Source: Anarhynchus alexandrinus (Eukaryota; Chordata; Aves; Charadriiformes; Charadriidae). Taken from it: 64,000 nucleotides of DNA. Positions 1 through 11,245 of the stretch are shown here, piece by piece. The position numbers and the translations under genes are program-made. How positions within the stretch are numbered: position 1 is the first letter of the stretch; every line of letters starts with the position of its first letter. The notes under the pieces are model-generated. The model searched no databases. It was not told the DNA's origin and saw only the letters and a list, made by a program, of their open reading frames with translations. Where the stretch lies: contig VUYV01000042.1 in assembly GCA_008711295.1 (NCBI GenBank), forward strand, positions 798,719-862,718, written 5' to 3'.

Positions 1-3000
1 CTAATCTGGGTTAGTAATTGTTGTGTTTTTAGAGAAATGGAAGATATGGTCAAGCTACCAACAGATTTCACATGTTATTAGGAGAAATGATCTGGTACTT
101 CTTCTCTAATCCCTCTTTGTGTTGGTTTTGGAAGTAAACATTCTTTTTTTGTCCTATCAGATGCAACTCACAGAGCTTCAACTGATACAGCTCTCTCACC
201 TGTATGTTTTGAACTTACATGGAAACACTGTGCAGCAATATCCATCATAAGAGCAGAAACAGATCAGTGATAGAAAGAAAGTGTTTTACTGTACCCAATT
301 CCCGGGATTCAGAATGTTCAAAAATCACAATCTCTGCCCACCTGAAATTCAATGGGATACTGGATTCATAGGAAATTCAGGAGGAAGAGGACAGAGACAA
401 TAAATAAGCCTAACAAAATCCCCACTAAGGGATACTGCTTGGGAACATTTTTATGTATGTTCTGTGTGTTGTGTTGTCCACACTGGTGCAAAATTGCCTG
501 CATGACGCTTCTCCAGTAGAAGTTGCTATTCCAAAGTGTAGAGAAACAGGTAAACGTAGCCCAGAAAGTTACAAAGTCTTTGACCAGGTAATGGCCAGTT
601 TTCTGTTTTCCAATAAGCAACAAGTGCATATTTTTCTCCTGTTAGTGCTATTTTGACAATGAATAACGCATGTTCTTCTTATTTTGTATTATATTGTTCT
701 CTTAAACATCACTGCATTATGCTGCCCCTTCATGCCACTACAAAAACAGGACAGAGATTTTAGTGAGACTTATAAAATTCAGGTGGGAGTGTCCCCTCAT
801 TCTTCCTAGGGTAAGAGATTCTCCTGAATTTGTCTTAAACACACACATCAAGATAGCTCTGTTCACGGGGGGGGGGAGCAGCGTGAAGAACACTGTTTTG
901 GCAGAAGTATTTGCACTGTACCAAAAAGAGACAACCAGCAGCCAGCTTAGTTCAGGCTTAGGGACTTGCTCATCCGGCAAGAATGATGCAATGGTTTGGC
1001 TTTGATACAGCACTAAGATCAGCAGCTACTTAAGTGGAAGAGAGTGTAGAACACCTCCAGTCAGCAAGCAAGCATTCAGAATTAATACCTTTAACTTCAA
1101 TGCACTATAAAATTACCAGGTGTGTTTTCCCTTGACTTTTCTTCAGTATGCTGTTTCAATGATGATAGGTTCATTTTTGAAATTCATATAATAGGCTTCT
1201 TTGTTACTTACCTATAGTTTGAATATCCTTTCTTCATTATCAGCAGCATTATAGGAAAAGCTCTTAAATGGGTATGGCACTGTATTTATAAAAATATGCA
1301 AAGTCATGAGTTTAGGCATGCTCAAATATACATTTGAAAGATTACTTCTTTCGTACAACAATAACAACTTTGCTGCAATACTGATGTGCTCTGCATTTTA
1401 AATGTTGTGATCCCAGCTTCAGAGATATGCTGCATATCTTAAAAAAAAAAAAAAAAAAATAATCCACAAATTCCTGAGATGCCTGTCAAAAATAGATTCG
1501 GTACCAGAAAAGAAGGAAACTTTCCAACTGGTTTCTCCAAAAATTCCTTATATGCTTGATTGATATGATCTCTGAAGGAGTAAAGGGATGAGAAAGATCC
1601 ACACTAGTAGTTGGGGTAACTTTGGGTTATTGTTTCAGCAATATCTTACTCCCTGTTAGAATGTGATGATACAGATAATGCTCTGTATCTTATCTCTTAA
1701 ACTGCTATTGTGGCATCAACAGCAAAGACTAAATTGTTATTTGGTGAAATTGAATGTCACAGGAATTCTGTGTGCACAAACATTACAGATATTCTTTCCT
1801 CCAGGAATCCAAAATCCCAGAATTTTATCCCAGGATAAAAGTCCTCTTTCTTATCCTCTGAAAAAACCCAATCTCATAATTTTTGAAATATGCAACATTT
1901 TAAGTAGAACAACTAATAGACCACTGAATACAAATGTTACACTACTGAGAACAGTAAAATGAATATTAATTCAATATTCAGTCTTGTTAATGAAATGGAA
2001 AAGTACATCGTCACTTTTCACATCCATGGGAAATGATCTACTAATAAGCCATAGGTTAGCCCTGAGAGATCTACTAGTCATTAACAACGATCAAATATTT
2101 AAACAGTTGGTTTTTTCCCTGAGAACTGATTTTTCATTAATTATTCTTTTTTAAAAAAAAACTCTTTTTAAAAAATATAAATATTTTGGTATTTTAATAT
2201 ATTCTAGTAATGAATTATATGAGTACTCACAAGTCAATTATTTTCTAGAAAACTTTTCTAAGAAATAATAAGTGAAAGAAAACTACAAGCAGTTTTTTAA
2301 AAAACTACAAGTATCCTGTTCTTTAGAACATGAAATTAAAATCTGCTACTTAAAGATGGGCCTATACTAAATTTTTCCATGGAGAAAAACATCTGCACTG
2401 ATGAAAGCTATTAAGGAACCAACTCAAAGTTTTCTGTGATGAAGACTATATTTTAAAAGTCATTATCTCTAAGATAATTTGTCCACTTCCTTCTTCCAAT
2501 AAGATGTACTACCATGTTTTATATTTCTGGATAAATAAAATACTCATGAAACCCCTTGAAAGAAAAAAAAAATCTTTAAAGAGAAACTCTTTTAATATAA
2601 CTAAGAAGAAAACGGAAATCCAACAATCATTGTGATATACTCTCAGCAGATCACTAGCCACATTTTGAGAAGTAATGATATAGTGAAAAATAAACTATGG
2701 TTAATATTTCAGAAAATATTTGCTTCTGTTAAACCTGGAAGTATTTAATAGCTATGCTGTGTCTTCCACCTATATCTTCCAACTAAAACAAAAAGCAGCA
2801 TGCAACTGCACAGTTGCATGTGAAAAAGAAGAATAACTTTTTTATTATTATTTTGTAAGCAGACTGTATATTTACAATAATTTGTGAACACTGTAGTTTA
2901 TAACTACTGCTTAATCTCCCTCACTCTATTATTGAAAGGTGGGAATAAAATTCTCCTTAAAACCCTTCTTTGTTTAACTGAACCTTAAGTGTGTAAATGT

Positions 3001-3719
3001 TAATATAAAACTTCTAGCTCAAGACTGAGAAAGCCCAGAGGTGATATGAATGGATAGATACGCTACTTACATTCCTTTGGTACATATAGAATTTTCTACC
3101 TACCTTTTTTTTTTAAAAAAAAGGAGCTACAACATTATTCCACACAGAGGAAATAAATATTTCAGCTCAAGATGAGAGACATGCAGAACCTGGCAGTTTA
3201 TGTTCACTGGTGCTTCACATGACTTTTATTACTTTTACCTGCATGGACTCCATTTGTACCTCTTTCCTCATATTTCACTTTGTATTTAGGACATAATCAA
3301 AGAAAAATACAGTGGAACCCATAGAGGTGGATTCTCCACCCTGATGAGTTGAATTTATGCTAGTGTAATTTTATAGACTTTGTTATGGCAGCTCAGGGAG
3401 TCAGGTTCACTGAGTTCTGTTTGGTTTCCATTAGAAACCATAAATCTTTCTCCAATGCTAGAAAATCAGCCCAGGTATCTCCACATTCAGTTCCAATTCA
3501 CTATCACATTTGCAAGTCAGAAAAGCTCTCTGAAATGAATGAATCATTTTCTGTCAATCACATGATAAGCTAGCTGTGAAAGCCCAATGTGTATGTATTT
3601 ATATCTCAGACCTTCAGAGCTAACTGCTGTAAAATGCAAGAGAAATAAAGAAACCACAGATTGTTGATAATGTATGTGACAACCAAAGGAGGGAAATCAT
3701 TATAAAATGTTTTTATTTC
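1..3719. other. Non-coding stretch, AT-rich
   Basis: I see no supportable gene. The open frames here are short and occur as overlapping pairs on opposite strands (366-629 minus with 453-656 plus; 738-1013 minus with 763-1005 plus), which is what chance frames look like. None has a recognisable domain. Low-complexity marks are a run of ten G at 867-876, a run of nineteen A at 1441-1459 and a T10A8 tract at 3105-3122. One perfect dyad is listed separately. Confidence 0.6.
2799..2820. promoter_or_regulatory. 22-bp perfect dyad with paired E-box/octamer-like halves
   Basis: Arms CATGCAACTG (2799-2808) and CAGTTGCATG (2811-2820) are exact reverse complements separated by CA. Each arm contains ATGCAA, part of the POU octamer, and CAACTG/CAGTTG, a CANNTG E-box that also fits a MYB core. 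Such symmetry could be a binding site for a dimer or could be chance. No promoter or transcript is visible around it, so function is inferred only from symmetry. Confidence 0.3.
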
Positions 3720-3779
3720 AAAAAAATCAAGCTAGTTAAGAGGGTAATCGTAGTCCTAGCTTCAATACTTCAGAAGCCT

Positions 3780-4570
3780 TTTGCAATAGAGCCCCAGTGA
3801 TTTCACAGCAGAGTGGGGACAGTCGTGGGAACAGAGCACTGCTCCCGCATGTAACCTTCGTCTCGGGAGTTCAGCTCTCTGTGCTCCAAAACCGATTTTG
3901 TTAAAGCATGGTCCCTGGCTCAGTTTTATTGGGAAAATTGTTTATTGGGGGGAAAAAAAAAAAAATACAAGAGAGTACATAAGCTAAACCATGCAATATA
4001 AGAAAAGTAAAAACACAGAAGTGCAATTGCTAAGTTGGGAATTGTTAGCAGATGAAGGATTCACAAGGAAAATACTGAAATGAGAAGATGCAAATCCCTA
4101 AGAAGAAAAGCAGTGAATCAGAAAAGAGTGAGTCAGCAACATGGAGGATCGACCCACTCCAAGGAGCAATGGAAATCAACCCTTCCTATCCCGACCGACA
4201 ACAGCCTGGCCAGCTCAGCCTCATCACCTGTCTCGCTGGGTAAGGTGAGCTCTTTAATGCCTACAAGCATGCTTAAGTCCCAGGTAGCTACTGTGTTAAC
4301 CAACAAATAACTGCTAGGTACTCATGATCTGTTTAGATCCTGCTTGCACAATCTCTGTGCAAATGGCAGAAGATCCAGTAACTAAAATGACCTGTACGGG
4401 TGGGCCACGAGGGGCTAAGAATTCCCTTGAGTACGTGCTCCCTAGGGGAAAGAGTGAGTAAGGGAGAAGGATGTGGGCAAATTTATTACATGCTTTGAAG
4501 CCTGGCCTGGGAAGCTGACATAAATAAACCTCTAGAAGCTGACTGTAAAATGTCCTGCTGCCACATATTT
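3780..4570 (-). repeat. Possible LTR-like block (uncertain)
   Basis: This block is richer in G+C than its surroundings. On the minus strand it has two AATAAA signals close together (plus-strand TTTATT at 3941-3946 and 3925-3930). These are followed by about 150 bp of mixed sequence that could be an R/U5-like segment ending near 3781. A TG start could lie near 4560 on the minus strand. I could not find convincing matching target-site duplications, a primer-binding site or any gag/pol sequence, so a solo LTR is only a guess. The plus-strand frame at 4080-4310 has no recognised family. Alternatively this is ordinary unique sequence. Confidence 0.2.
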
Positions 4571-6020
4571 TGGGTCTTCCCGCAGCTTCCCCTTCTGTAT
4601 TGACTGGATGGATAGAAAAAGAATACACTGCTTTAAATATCTCTTGTTATCTTTTGGTACCTCATCAGTTCAATTTTTTATCTAAGTCTTTTTTGCTGAT
4701 CTTTTCCTCCAGGCATTTTTCATTTTTGTGCCTTTGTTCATGAATAGCTTTTTACTTTCTCTGAACATGGTAAGTATTCGATGCTTGCTGGACCCTTTAC
4801 AGCTATTCAGCAACCACGTTTCATAGCCTTACCATGAAAGCTGGAAAAACATGATCTCCAGCTTTCTGTCTCACTCCCCTCCCTTCTGTCATGTAATCAA
4901 ACATTCTTTGTATGGCTTTGTTCATGGCAGGTTTTCACAGAATGATTCCAAATTGATGATAGTTTTTAGGATGCTTGAATACACTCTACATTTAGTTTCC
5001 TTTGTCTGTTTGATGCCTTGCACAAGTATTATCACTTCCTTTTATCACTTCATCAGAAATATACTCAGTGTAATGTAAAATTTTCTCCATTAAGAATACC
5101 ACATGATTTTTTCTGCTTTATTTCATTCTTGGAGATTATAGTTTACATCATCCGGATTCTTTTTGGTTGAATATTTCAAGTACTTCCTTTTTAATTTGCC
5201 TTATTTTTTTTCAAGCAAAAATATTAATTTCCTTAGATTTCTTAATTTATTGTACAGTTAACACTAGCACCACAATTACCTTTTTAATTTCACTAGGTGT
5301 CATGCAGTACTAATAAAGAATCAGAAAGCCACGCACTTCTAAAATGTCACAGTTTATGAAAAAACAAAAGGCATACTCATTGAGTCACATCCAGCAGGAA
5401 TTCATTTTTTTTTCCTAATCCCTAATCAGATGTTTTACCTCAAACCAGGACAATCTACAGTCTACCACTTGTAAAGTTTGAGTTTTTTTCTTTCAGTAAG
5501 TGTTTGAAAACTAATATATTATTGTGTATTTCTGTCAAATGGCTTTTCTAATCTATTCCCTCGGATTTTATCACCTCAGATATCTTATACCTGACTGTTT
5601 GGTTCTCTATATAAGAGTTAACATCTATAAACATTGATTTTATGATTTATTTTGAAATTTCAATATGAAATTCAAACTTAAGTTCTTACACCTAACCATA
5701 TTCAATTAGCTTCTATCTTAAATTTTAAATCATTCAACTAGCATAAGAAAAAAATACAGGAAATTTCACTCATGATCCTGCTGCCTGTCATTTGATAAAA
5801 TCTAGATTTTATGAAGTAGACCTCCAAATTCAATGTGCTTGAATAGTGAAAATCAAGGCTAAGTTTTAAGTGTATGCATTTCCTTTGTAAATTTGATGAC
5901 ATGCACCATTAAGAGCATGCTCAGTCCAGATAACTGGAAAGAACTTTGATATCTTCTGCTTCACAGGAGGGGGTTCTAAGGTAAAAAATCTATAAAAACG
6001 GAGCCTATGATTTACCTACA
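4571..6020. other. Non-coding stretch
   Basis: AT-rich sequence without a supportable gene. A T-rich 57-bp segment at 4714-4769 is flanked by good-looking splice signals on the plus strand but is judged chance (see rejected items). Otherwise nothing is seen. Confidence 0.55.
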
Positions 6021-6297
6021 TCACAAATTTCTCACATGTTTATAATCTTCCCAGTCATAGCTGTGAGAAAAAGACCCAAGACCCCATTTTTCATGGTATG
6101 AGAAAGTATCTTTTTTGGGCGGTGATTCACAGCTAATTGCATAGGTGTTCCATTTTTCTGGCACGGATGTGCTTGGAGAGTGCAACGGGAAAGCAGCACA
6201 ATGGCAACCACAGCCCAGCCGACATGAGGCCCAAAATCCCCTGGAACGGTGTGCTTTTTTTAAAGAGGTATGCTTCCTCTGTATTGCGGTGCTTTTG
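6021..6297 (-). CDS. Candidate terminal exon, basic tail (tentative)
   Basis: About 470 bp downstream of the candidate membrane exon on the minus strand, an acceptor (GCTGCAG, ending at 6298) opens a frame. Its first base completes the split codon left by the upstream exon (AG + C = Ser), and it then runs 91 sense codons to a TGA at 6021-6023. A branch-point-like TACTAAA lies about 25-30 bases before the acceptor, though the polypyrimidine tract is mediocre. The first ~18 residues are strongly basic (K, R, H), the middle has a Cys cluster (C..GCGCHC type), and the end is aromatic/acidic (SYDWEDY). Phase agreement and a 92-codon open frame are the support. No AATAAA follows closely and no known family is recognised. 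Confidence 0.2.
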
Positions 6298-6769
6298 CTG
6301 CAGCTTTAGAGATTGGAAGTGCTTTAGTAATTTTTTTTAGTTTGTCTACTGTAAGAATATGACAGGATTGTTCCCCTTCAAAACTATGACCTGTTTTCCA
6401 TTCAATCCCTAAATACAAATGATAGTGTATTTCATATAACTGTGCTTCTTGAAGTAAATTTTATATTCATTGCTCATTATTAGTTACAAGTTTTGTTGGA
6501 TTATTTTTCCTCAAAATGCTTTAATAATTATATTGTCAAATCACAGAGAAATGCCACTGCACTTGAAATCTATCACCTGAGAAGTGGGAATTTGGTCACA
6601 CCAACATTTTAGAAAAAGTAATAACTTCTTTACAGCTTAAGTGTTGACAGAAGTCAAATGGCAGAGAGGCCCAACCATGGATGAAAAGAACTTGTTAAAA
6701 GTAAACGTAATTATTATTTTCATTAGGTAACTATTATGAAAGTTCACAAGAAAAAAAGGAACAATTTAC

Positions 6770-6864
6770 CTGAATTGATATTTTAGGTGAAGAGCAGTGA
6801 ACACAGCAATACACAGGAATAACAGGATGGAAGAAAGTGTAACTCCAGCCACAGTTTTTTCAGG
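6770..6864 (-). CDS. Candidate exon encoding a transmembrane segment (tentative)
   Basis: On the minus strand, a 95-bp segment sits between an acceptor (TTATTTCTAG, ending at 6865) and a donor (CAG then GTAAAT, starting at 6769). Only one of its three frames is open. That frame starts at a codon boundary and ends with two bases of a split codon (AG). The 31 codons begin PEKT and then give about 23 mostly hydrophobic residues (from VAGVTLSS to FTALHL), followed by K-Y-Q-F. This looks like one membrane-spanning segment with its stop-transfer edge. I do not recognise the family. No upstream exon was found, and T-rich DNA often yields hydrophobic frames, so this could be chance or a pseudo-exon. 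Confidence 0.25.
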
Positions 6865-9167
6865 CTAGAAATAACTTTACAAAGAATATATACAAAGCCA
6901 TAACTAGTCAAATCCACAAATTATGTATTCAGTGACATCCTCATGAGGGATGTCTACGCTTTTTCTAGTTTGGAGTAAGATCTTATTTTCCACATATATG
7001 TCGATACTTACATACCCACGGTTCACTTTGCTTTGGTTTGTAGAACAAACTCAAAGGGTGAAAACTAGGTTAAGTCTGAATAGAACTAAACTATGGTCCA
7101 CTAGCGCACCATAATGAAACTCATCTGAATAGCTGAAAAAAACCCAATTATCACTAATATATTTCAGATAACAGTAATGAAGCCAGTGTTTGCTTGTCTC
7201 TTATCTTTTCCTCCCATCCCCCTGATGGGAAGTACCACTAGCAGGAAAAATAGAAGGTGCTTTGAAACTCGTCATTACCACTCTGCCTTTCAGAGAAATT
7301 TGTTGAGGGAAATATTATAGCCCTCCTAAAGATATTTTTTAGCCACCTAGTAAAAGTATTTGTTTCTACTTTCCCTATGGCTGCCTATAAGTACGTTTTT
7401 TTATCTTGACATAGGAAACAAGTAAAACTGAACTTGGTAATGGCTGATTCATTTCTTCTCTTCCCTTTTTTCTTCTTTATTTTTATTTTTTCTGGTGAGA
7501 GGGAACATATGCTGAGGAGTTTAAAAATTTTGCTTTACAACTATTTAAAATAGCATCTGCTATTAAAAAAAAATAAAAAGAACCCAACACAAACAAAGAA
7601 AACCCTTACGTTTTTACTGGTCTCAACTTTCAGTGTCACTCTTTTCAATGCTTACAGGTAATATGGAAAATTCTTCCTGTTGGATAATACTCATTTAATG
7701 GGTTATGCACTTAAGTAAAGGTTAACATGCAAAGCATTTTGAAGCCTGAAGGTTGTGCAAATGAGTAAATGATGACCTGTCAAGTTGCTCAGGAGCTAAC
7801 TGTCTTTGCCCATACCATATTCCTCCAGCCTGTCTGCTTCTGCTGTATGATTTAATTGATCTTGCCTACAAACCCTTTTGCAGCCCTGTAAATATTGATT
7901 TTTTTTAAAATAATGATTCACAGATAAGGCTCAATAGCAACACGTCTGTTGGATGCAAACAAAAAACAAAACTTGGTGATTTTGATATTATCTAGAATCT
8001 TAAGAAAAACGAATGACTGCGTTGATTACAAGCAGTAAAACCTTATTACTCAGTTAGGACAATAATCATCTCAAAAATCCCATAAAGAAATCACATAAGA
8101 AAATAAGTACACAAGAAACAAAACAACAACAAAAAAGAAGGCTAATTAACCAAATTGCATCTTTTAGGAAACAATGGGGAAGTCATGAATTATATGCTGT
8201 TGTAATTACTAAGAGTGTGTATTTTTTACTCATACAACCATTCTGTGACCTTCCAAAAGGCATCATGTAAGTCCTCCTCACTTACCAAGTAGATGATGAT
8301 TTGACCCTTTTAATACAGAAGTGTTTCATATTTCATTAAGCAGAAACAAAGAAAAGACAACGTTATACAAAACTTTTAAAATGTTTGGCCTTCTTTCTAA
8401 TATACTGTTTTAGACTCAAAGCCATAATTTTATGCTTCAAGGAGGATGCATCCATATTAGAAATTCATATATTTCAAATTCCTAGATTTTATTGGTTTGA
8501 TGAGCAGTACAAGTGTTGTTGAAGTGTAAAAAAGAGGTAGGTCCCTTAGGTATCTGTCAGAAATTGGTACAATCCAAGCAGGGCAGGACACAGTGTTTGC
8601 GTGTACTGACATTGTCTTATTTCAATGTGACAGCCAAGTAATTCATGGTGCCTTTTATGATGTATTTTGAGTGCTAGTTGTGAGATAAAACATCCACAAA
8701 TGCAGCCACATGGAGCGTAGGAAAAAAATATGTTCCTATCCTATGTGACTTACCAAATTCAGAAGTTTTCCTGTTGCACAGGGGAACAAAGCCAAAGATT
8801 TTGAAAGTTGGAGGGTTTTTAAATTTGATTTTGAAAAAAAACAAATGCAAGACACAGAGCACACATCACTTGACAACTGCTAGCTGCCAGGTAACTCTCC
8901 AATTCAGTTACAATACAGGAGGGCAGTAGAAAAATAAGTATTATGAATGTGTTGGTGCAAGCTTCAAATATCTGGCAAAATTGTAGGGAACAGATGGGGA
9001 TACTAAAAACCAAGTGAGTCGTCTTCATTATTTTTATATTTTCTGTGATTTCTATGAATGTATTTGTATGAAATTTTCATTATATAAAACTGTCAAAATT
9101 AAGTGTTTATGGAGCTATGAGAACACTCACAATCATTTGATAAGAGACTGACATCATGAGAAAGAAT
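6865..9167. other. Non-coding stretch
   Basis: AT-rich sequence with no supportable gene, repeat family or structure. Minus-strand frames at 8674-8862 and 8819-9028 overlap each other and resemble nothing known. Confidence 0.55.
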
Positions 9168-11245
9168 CCAAATCACAGAATAGTAAGTGTTGGAAGACAC
9201 TTTTGGAGATCATCTAGTCCAACCCCCCTGCCAAAGCAGGGTCACCTACAGCAAGTTGCACAGGGTGGCATCCAGGCGGGTTTTGAATGTCTTCAGGGCT
9301 GGAGACTCCACAACCTCTCTGGGCAGCCTGTGCCAGTGCTCTGGCACCCTCAAAGTAAAGAAGTCCCTCCTCATGTTTAGATGGAACTTCCTGTGTTCCC
9401 GTTGCCCCTTGTCCTGTCACTGGGCAGCACTGAAAAGAGTCTGGCCCCATCCTCTTGACACCCACACTTTAGATATTTATAAGCATTGATGAGATTCCCT
9501 CTCAGTCTTCTCTTCTCCAGACTAAACAGACCCAGGTCTCTCAGCCTTTCCTCATAACCGAGTTGCTCCATTCCCTTGATCATCTTCGTAACCCTCTGCT
9601 GTACTCTCTCCAGTAGTTCCTTGTCTTTCTTGAACTGGGGAGCCCAGAACTGGATACAGTACTCCAGATGTGGCCTCACCAGGGCAGAGTAGAGGGGGAG
9701 GATGACCTCCCTCGACCTGCTGGCCACGCTCTTTTTAATGCACCCCAGGAGACCATTGGCCTTCTTGGCCACAAGGGCACATTTCTGGCTCGTGGTCAAC
9801 TGTTGTCCACCAGGACTCCCAGGTGCAGAGCTGCTTTACAAGAGGTCAACCCCTAACTTGTACCGGTGTGTGGATTTATTCCTCCCTAGGTGTAGGACCC
9901 TACAATTGCTCTTGTTGAACTTCATTAGGTTCCTCTCTGCCCAACACTCTATCTTGTCCAGGTCTTTCTTTACGGTGGCACAGCCTTCTGGTGCGTCAGC
10001 CACTCCTTCCAGTTTTGTGTCATCAGCAAACTTGCTGAGGGTACAGTCTGTCCCCTCATCCAGGTCATTGATGAATATGTTGAACAAGACTGGACCCAGT
10101 ACTGACCCCTGGGGAACACCATTAGTTACAGGCCTCCAACTAGATTTTGTGCCACTGATCACAACCCTCTGAGCTCTGCCATTCAGCCAGTTCTCAATCC
10201 ACCTCACTGTCTGCTCATCTAACCCGCACTTCCTAAGCTTACTTATGAGGATGTTATGTGAGACAATGTCAAAAGCCTTGCTGAAGTCGAGATAGACAAC
10301 ATCCACTGCTCTCCCCTCGTCCACTCAGTCAGTCATGCCATCATAGAAGGCTTTCAGGTCAGTCAAGCATGATTTCCCCTTGGTGAAACCATGCTGACCT
10401 CTCCCAAAAACCTTCTTTTCCTCTACATGCTTAGAGATGAGATCCAGGATGAGCTGTTCCATAACTTTTCTAGAGATGGAAGTGAGGCTGACTGGCCTGT
10501 AATTTCTTGGGTCCTCCTTCTTGCCCTTTTTGAAGACTGGAGTGACACTAGCTTTCCTCCAGTCCTCAGGCACCTCTCCTGTCCTCTATGACCTTTCAAA
10601 GATGATGGAGAGTGGCTTAGCAATAATATTTGCCAGTTCCCTCAGTACTCGTGGGTGTTTCCCATCAGGGCCCATGGTTTGCTGGGTGTCAAGTTTGCCT
10701 AAATGATCTCTAACTCAATTGCCCATGACCAAGGGAAAGTCTTCCTTTCTTCAGACTCTCTTACCTCCAGGGTCTGGGATTCCTGAGAGCCGGGCTTAGT
10801 CGTACAGACTGAAGCAAAGAAGGCATTCAGTAACTCCGCCTTCTCTGAATCTTCTGTCCCCAGGGCACCCACCTCATTCAGCAGCGGGCCCACATTTTCC
10901 CTAGTCTTCCTTTTACTACTGATGTACTTGAAGAAACCCTTCTTATTGTTCTTGACATTCTTTGCCAGGTTAAATTCCAAGTGGGCTTTAGCCTTCCTCG
11001 TTGCATCCCTGCATACTCTGACATCGTCCTATACTCCTCTCAAGTGGCCAGTCCCTTTTTCCACATTCTGTAAACTTCCTTCTTCCATTTGAGTTTTTCC
11101 AGAAGCTCCTTGCTCATCCATGCAGGTGTCCTGCTTCTTTTGCTTTATTTTTTGCTCATAGGTATGCACTGATCTTGAACTTGGAGGAAGTGGTGCTTGA
11201 GTATTTACCAGCCCTCTTGGACACCTGTTTCCTTCTAGAGCTTGG
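9168..11245 (-). mobile_element. CR1 LINE, 5'-truncated, minus strand (copy A)
   Basis: A retrotransposon of about 2.1 kb whose 3' terminus lies at the low-coordinate end. The 3' end is of the usual avian CR1 type: read on the plus strand, it has AATCACAGAATA followed by a TTGGAAGACAC-like block and ATCATCTAGTCCAACCCCCC. Reading backwards from there come the 3' UTR, the C-terminal part of ORF2, the reverse-transcriptase core and the segment before it. The recognisable similarity fades near 11245. Full-length CR1 is about 4.5 kb, so ORF1, the endonuclease and the start of ORF2 are missing, as is usual for 5'-truncated insertions. It is the best preserved CR1 in the window. Confidence 0.95.
9377..10980 (-). 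pseudogene. CR1 ORF2 reverse-transcriptase remnant (copy A)
   Basis: The partial reverse transcriptase of copy A is broken. The segment at 10980-10699 carries the pre-RT region (NNKKGFFKYI and NAFFASV-type motifs). Segments 10573-10325, 10324-9836 and 9799-9377 lie in one shared frame and carry, in order: the VTPVFKKGKKEDPRNYRPVS block; YLDFSKAFD (motif A, with its Asp); [15 protein letters not shown] (motif B); the catalytic KFADDTKL (motif C); and the C-terminal [18 protein letters not shown] block. Breaks are a TGA just before 10324, a TAA near 9837 and at least two net frame changes, one between 10699 and 10573 and one near 9800. The catalytic Asp residues of motifs A and C remain. In life the protein would nick target DNA and copy CR1 RNA; this copy cannot. 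Confidence 0.9.

Noticed and set aside
763..1005. An 80-aa plus frame of fairly protein-like composition.
   Set aside because: It is mirrored by a 91-aa minus frame, contains a G10 homopolymer that is prone to frameshift, and has no recognisable family.
1441..1459. A run of nineteen A as the tail of a processed retrocopy.
   Set aside because: The DNA upstream shows no gene-like or retroelement sequence, and no target duplication is evident.
4714..4769. A 57-bp plus-strand segment with a strong acceptor (TTTTCCTCCAG) and donor (GTAAGT), open in phase 0.
   Set aside because: The DNA is T-rich, which favours both pyrimidine tracts and hydrophobic open frames. It is very short and no neighbouring exon fits.
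9187..10172. Plus-strand frames of 60-156 aa across CR1 copy A.
   Set aside because: They are antisense shadows of the CR1 reverse transcriptase encoded on the minus strand.
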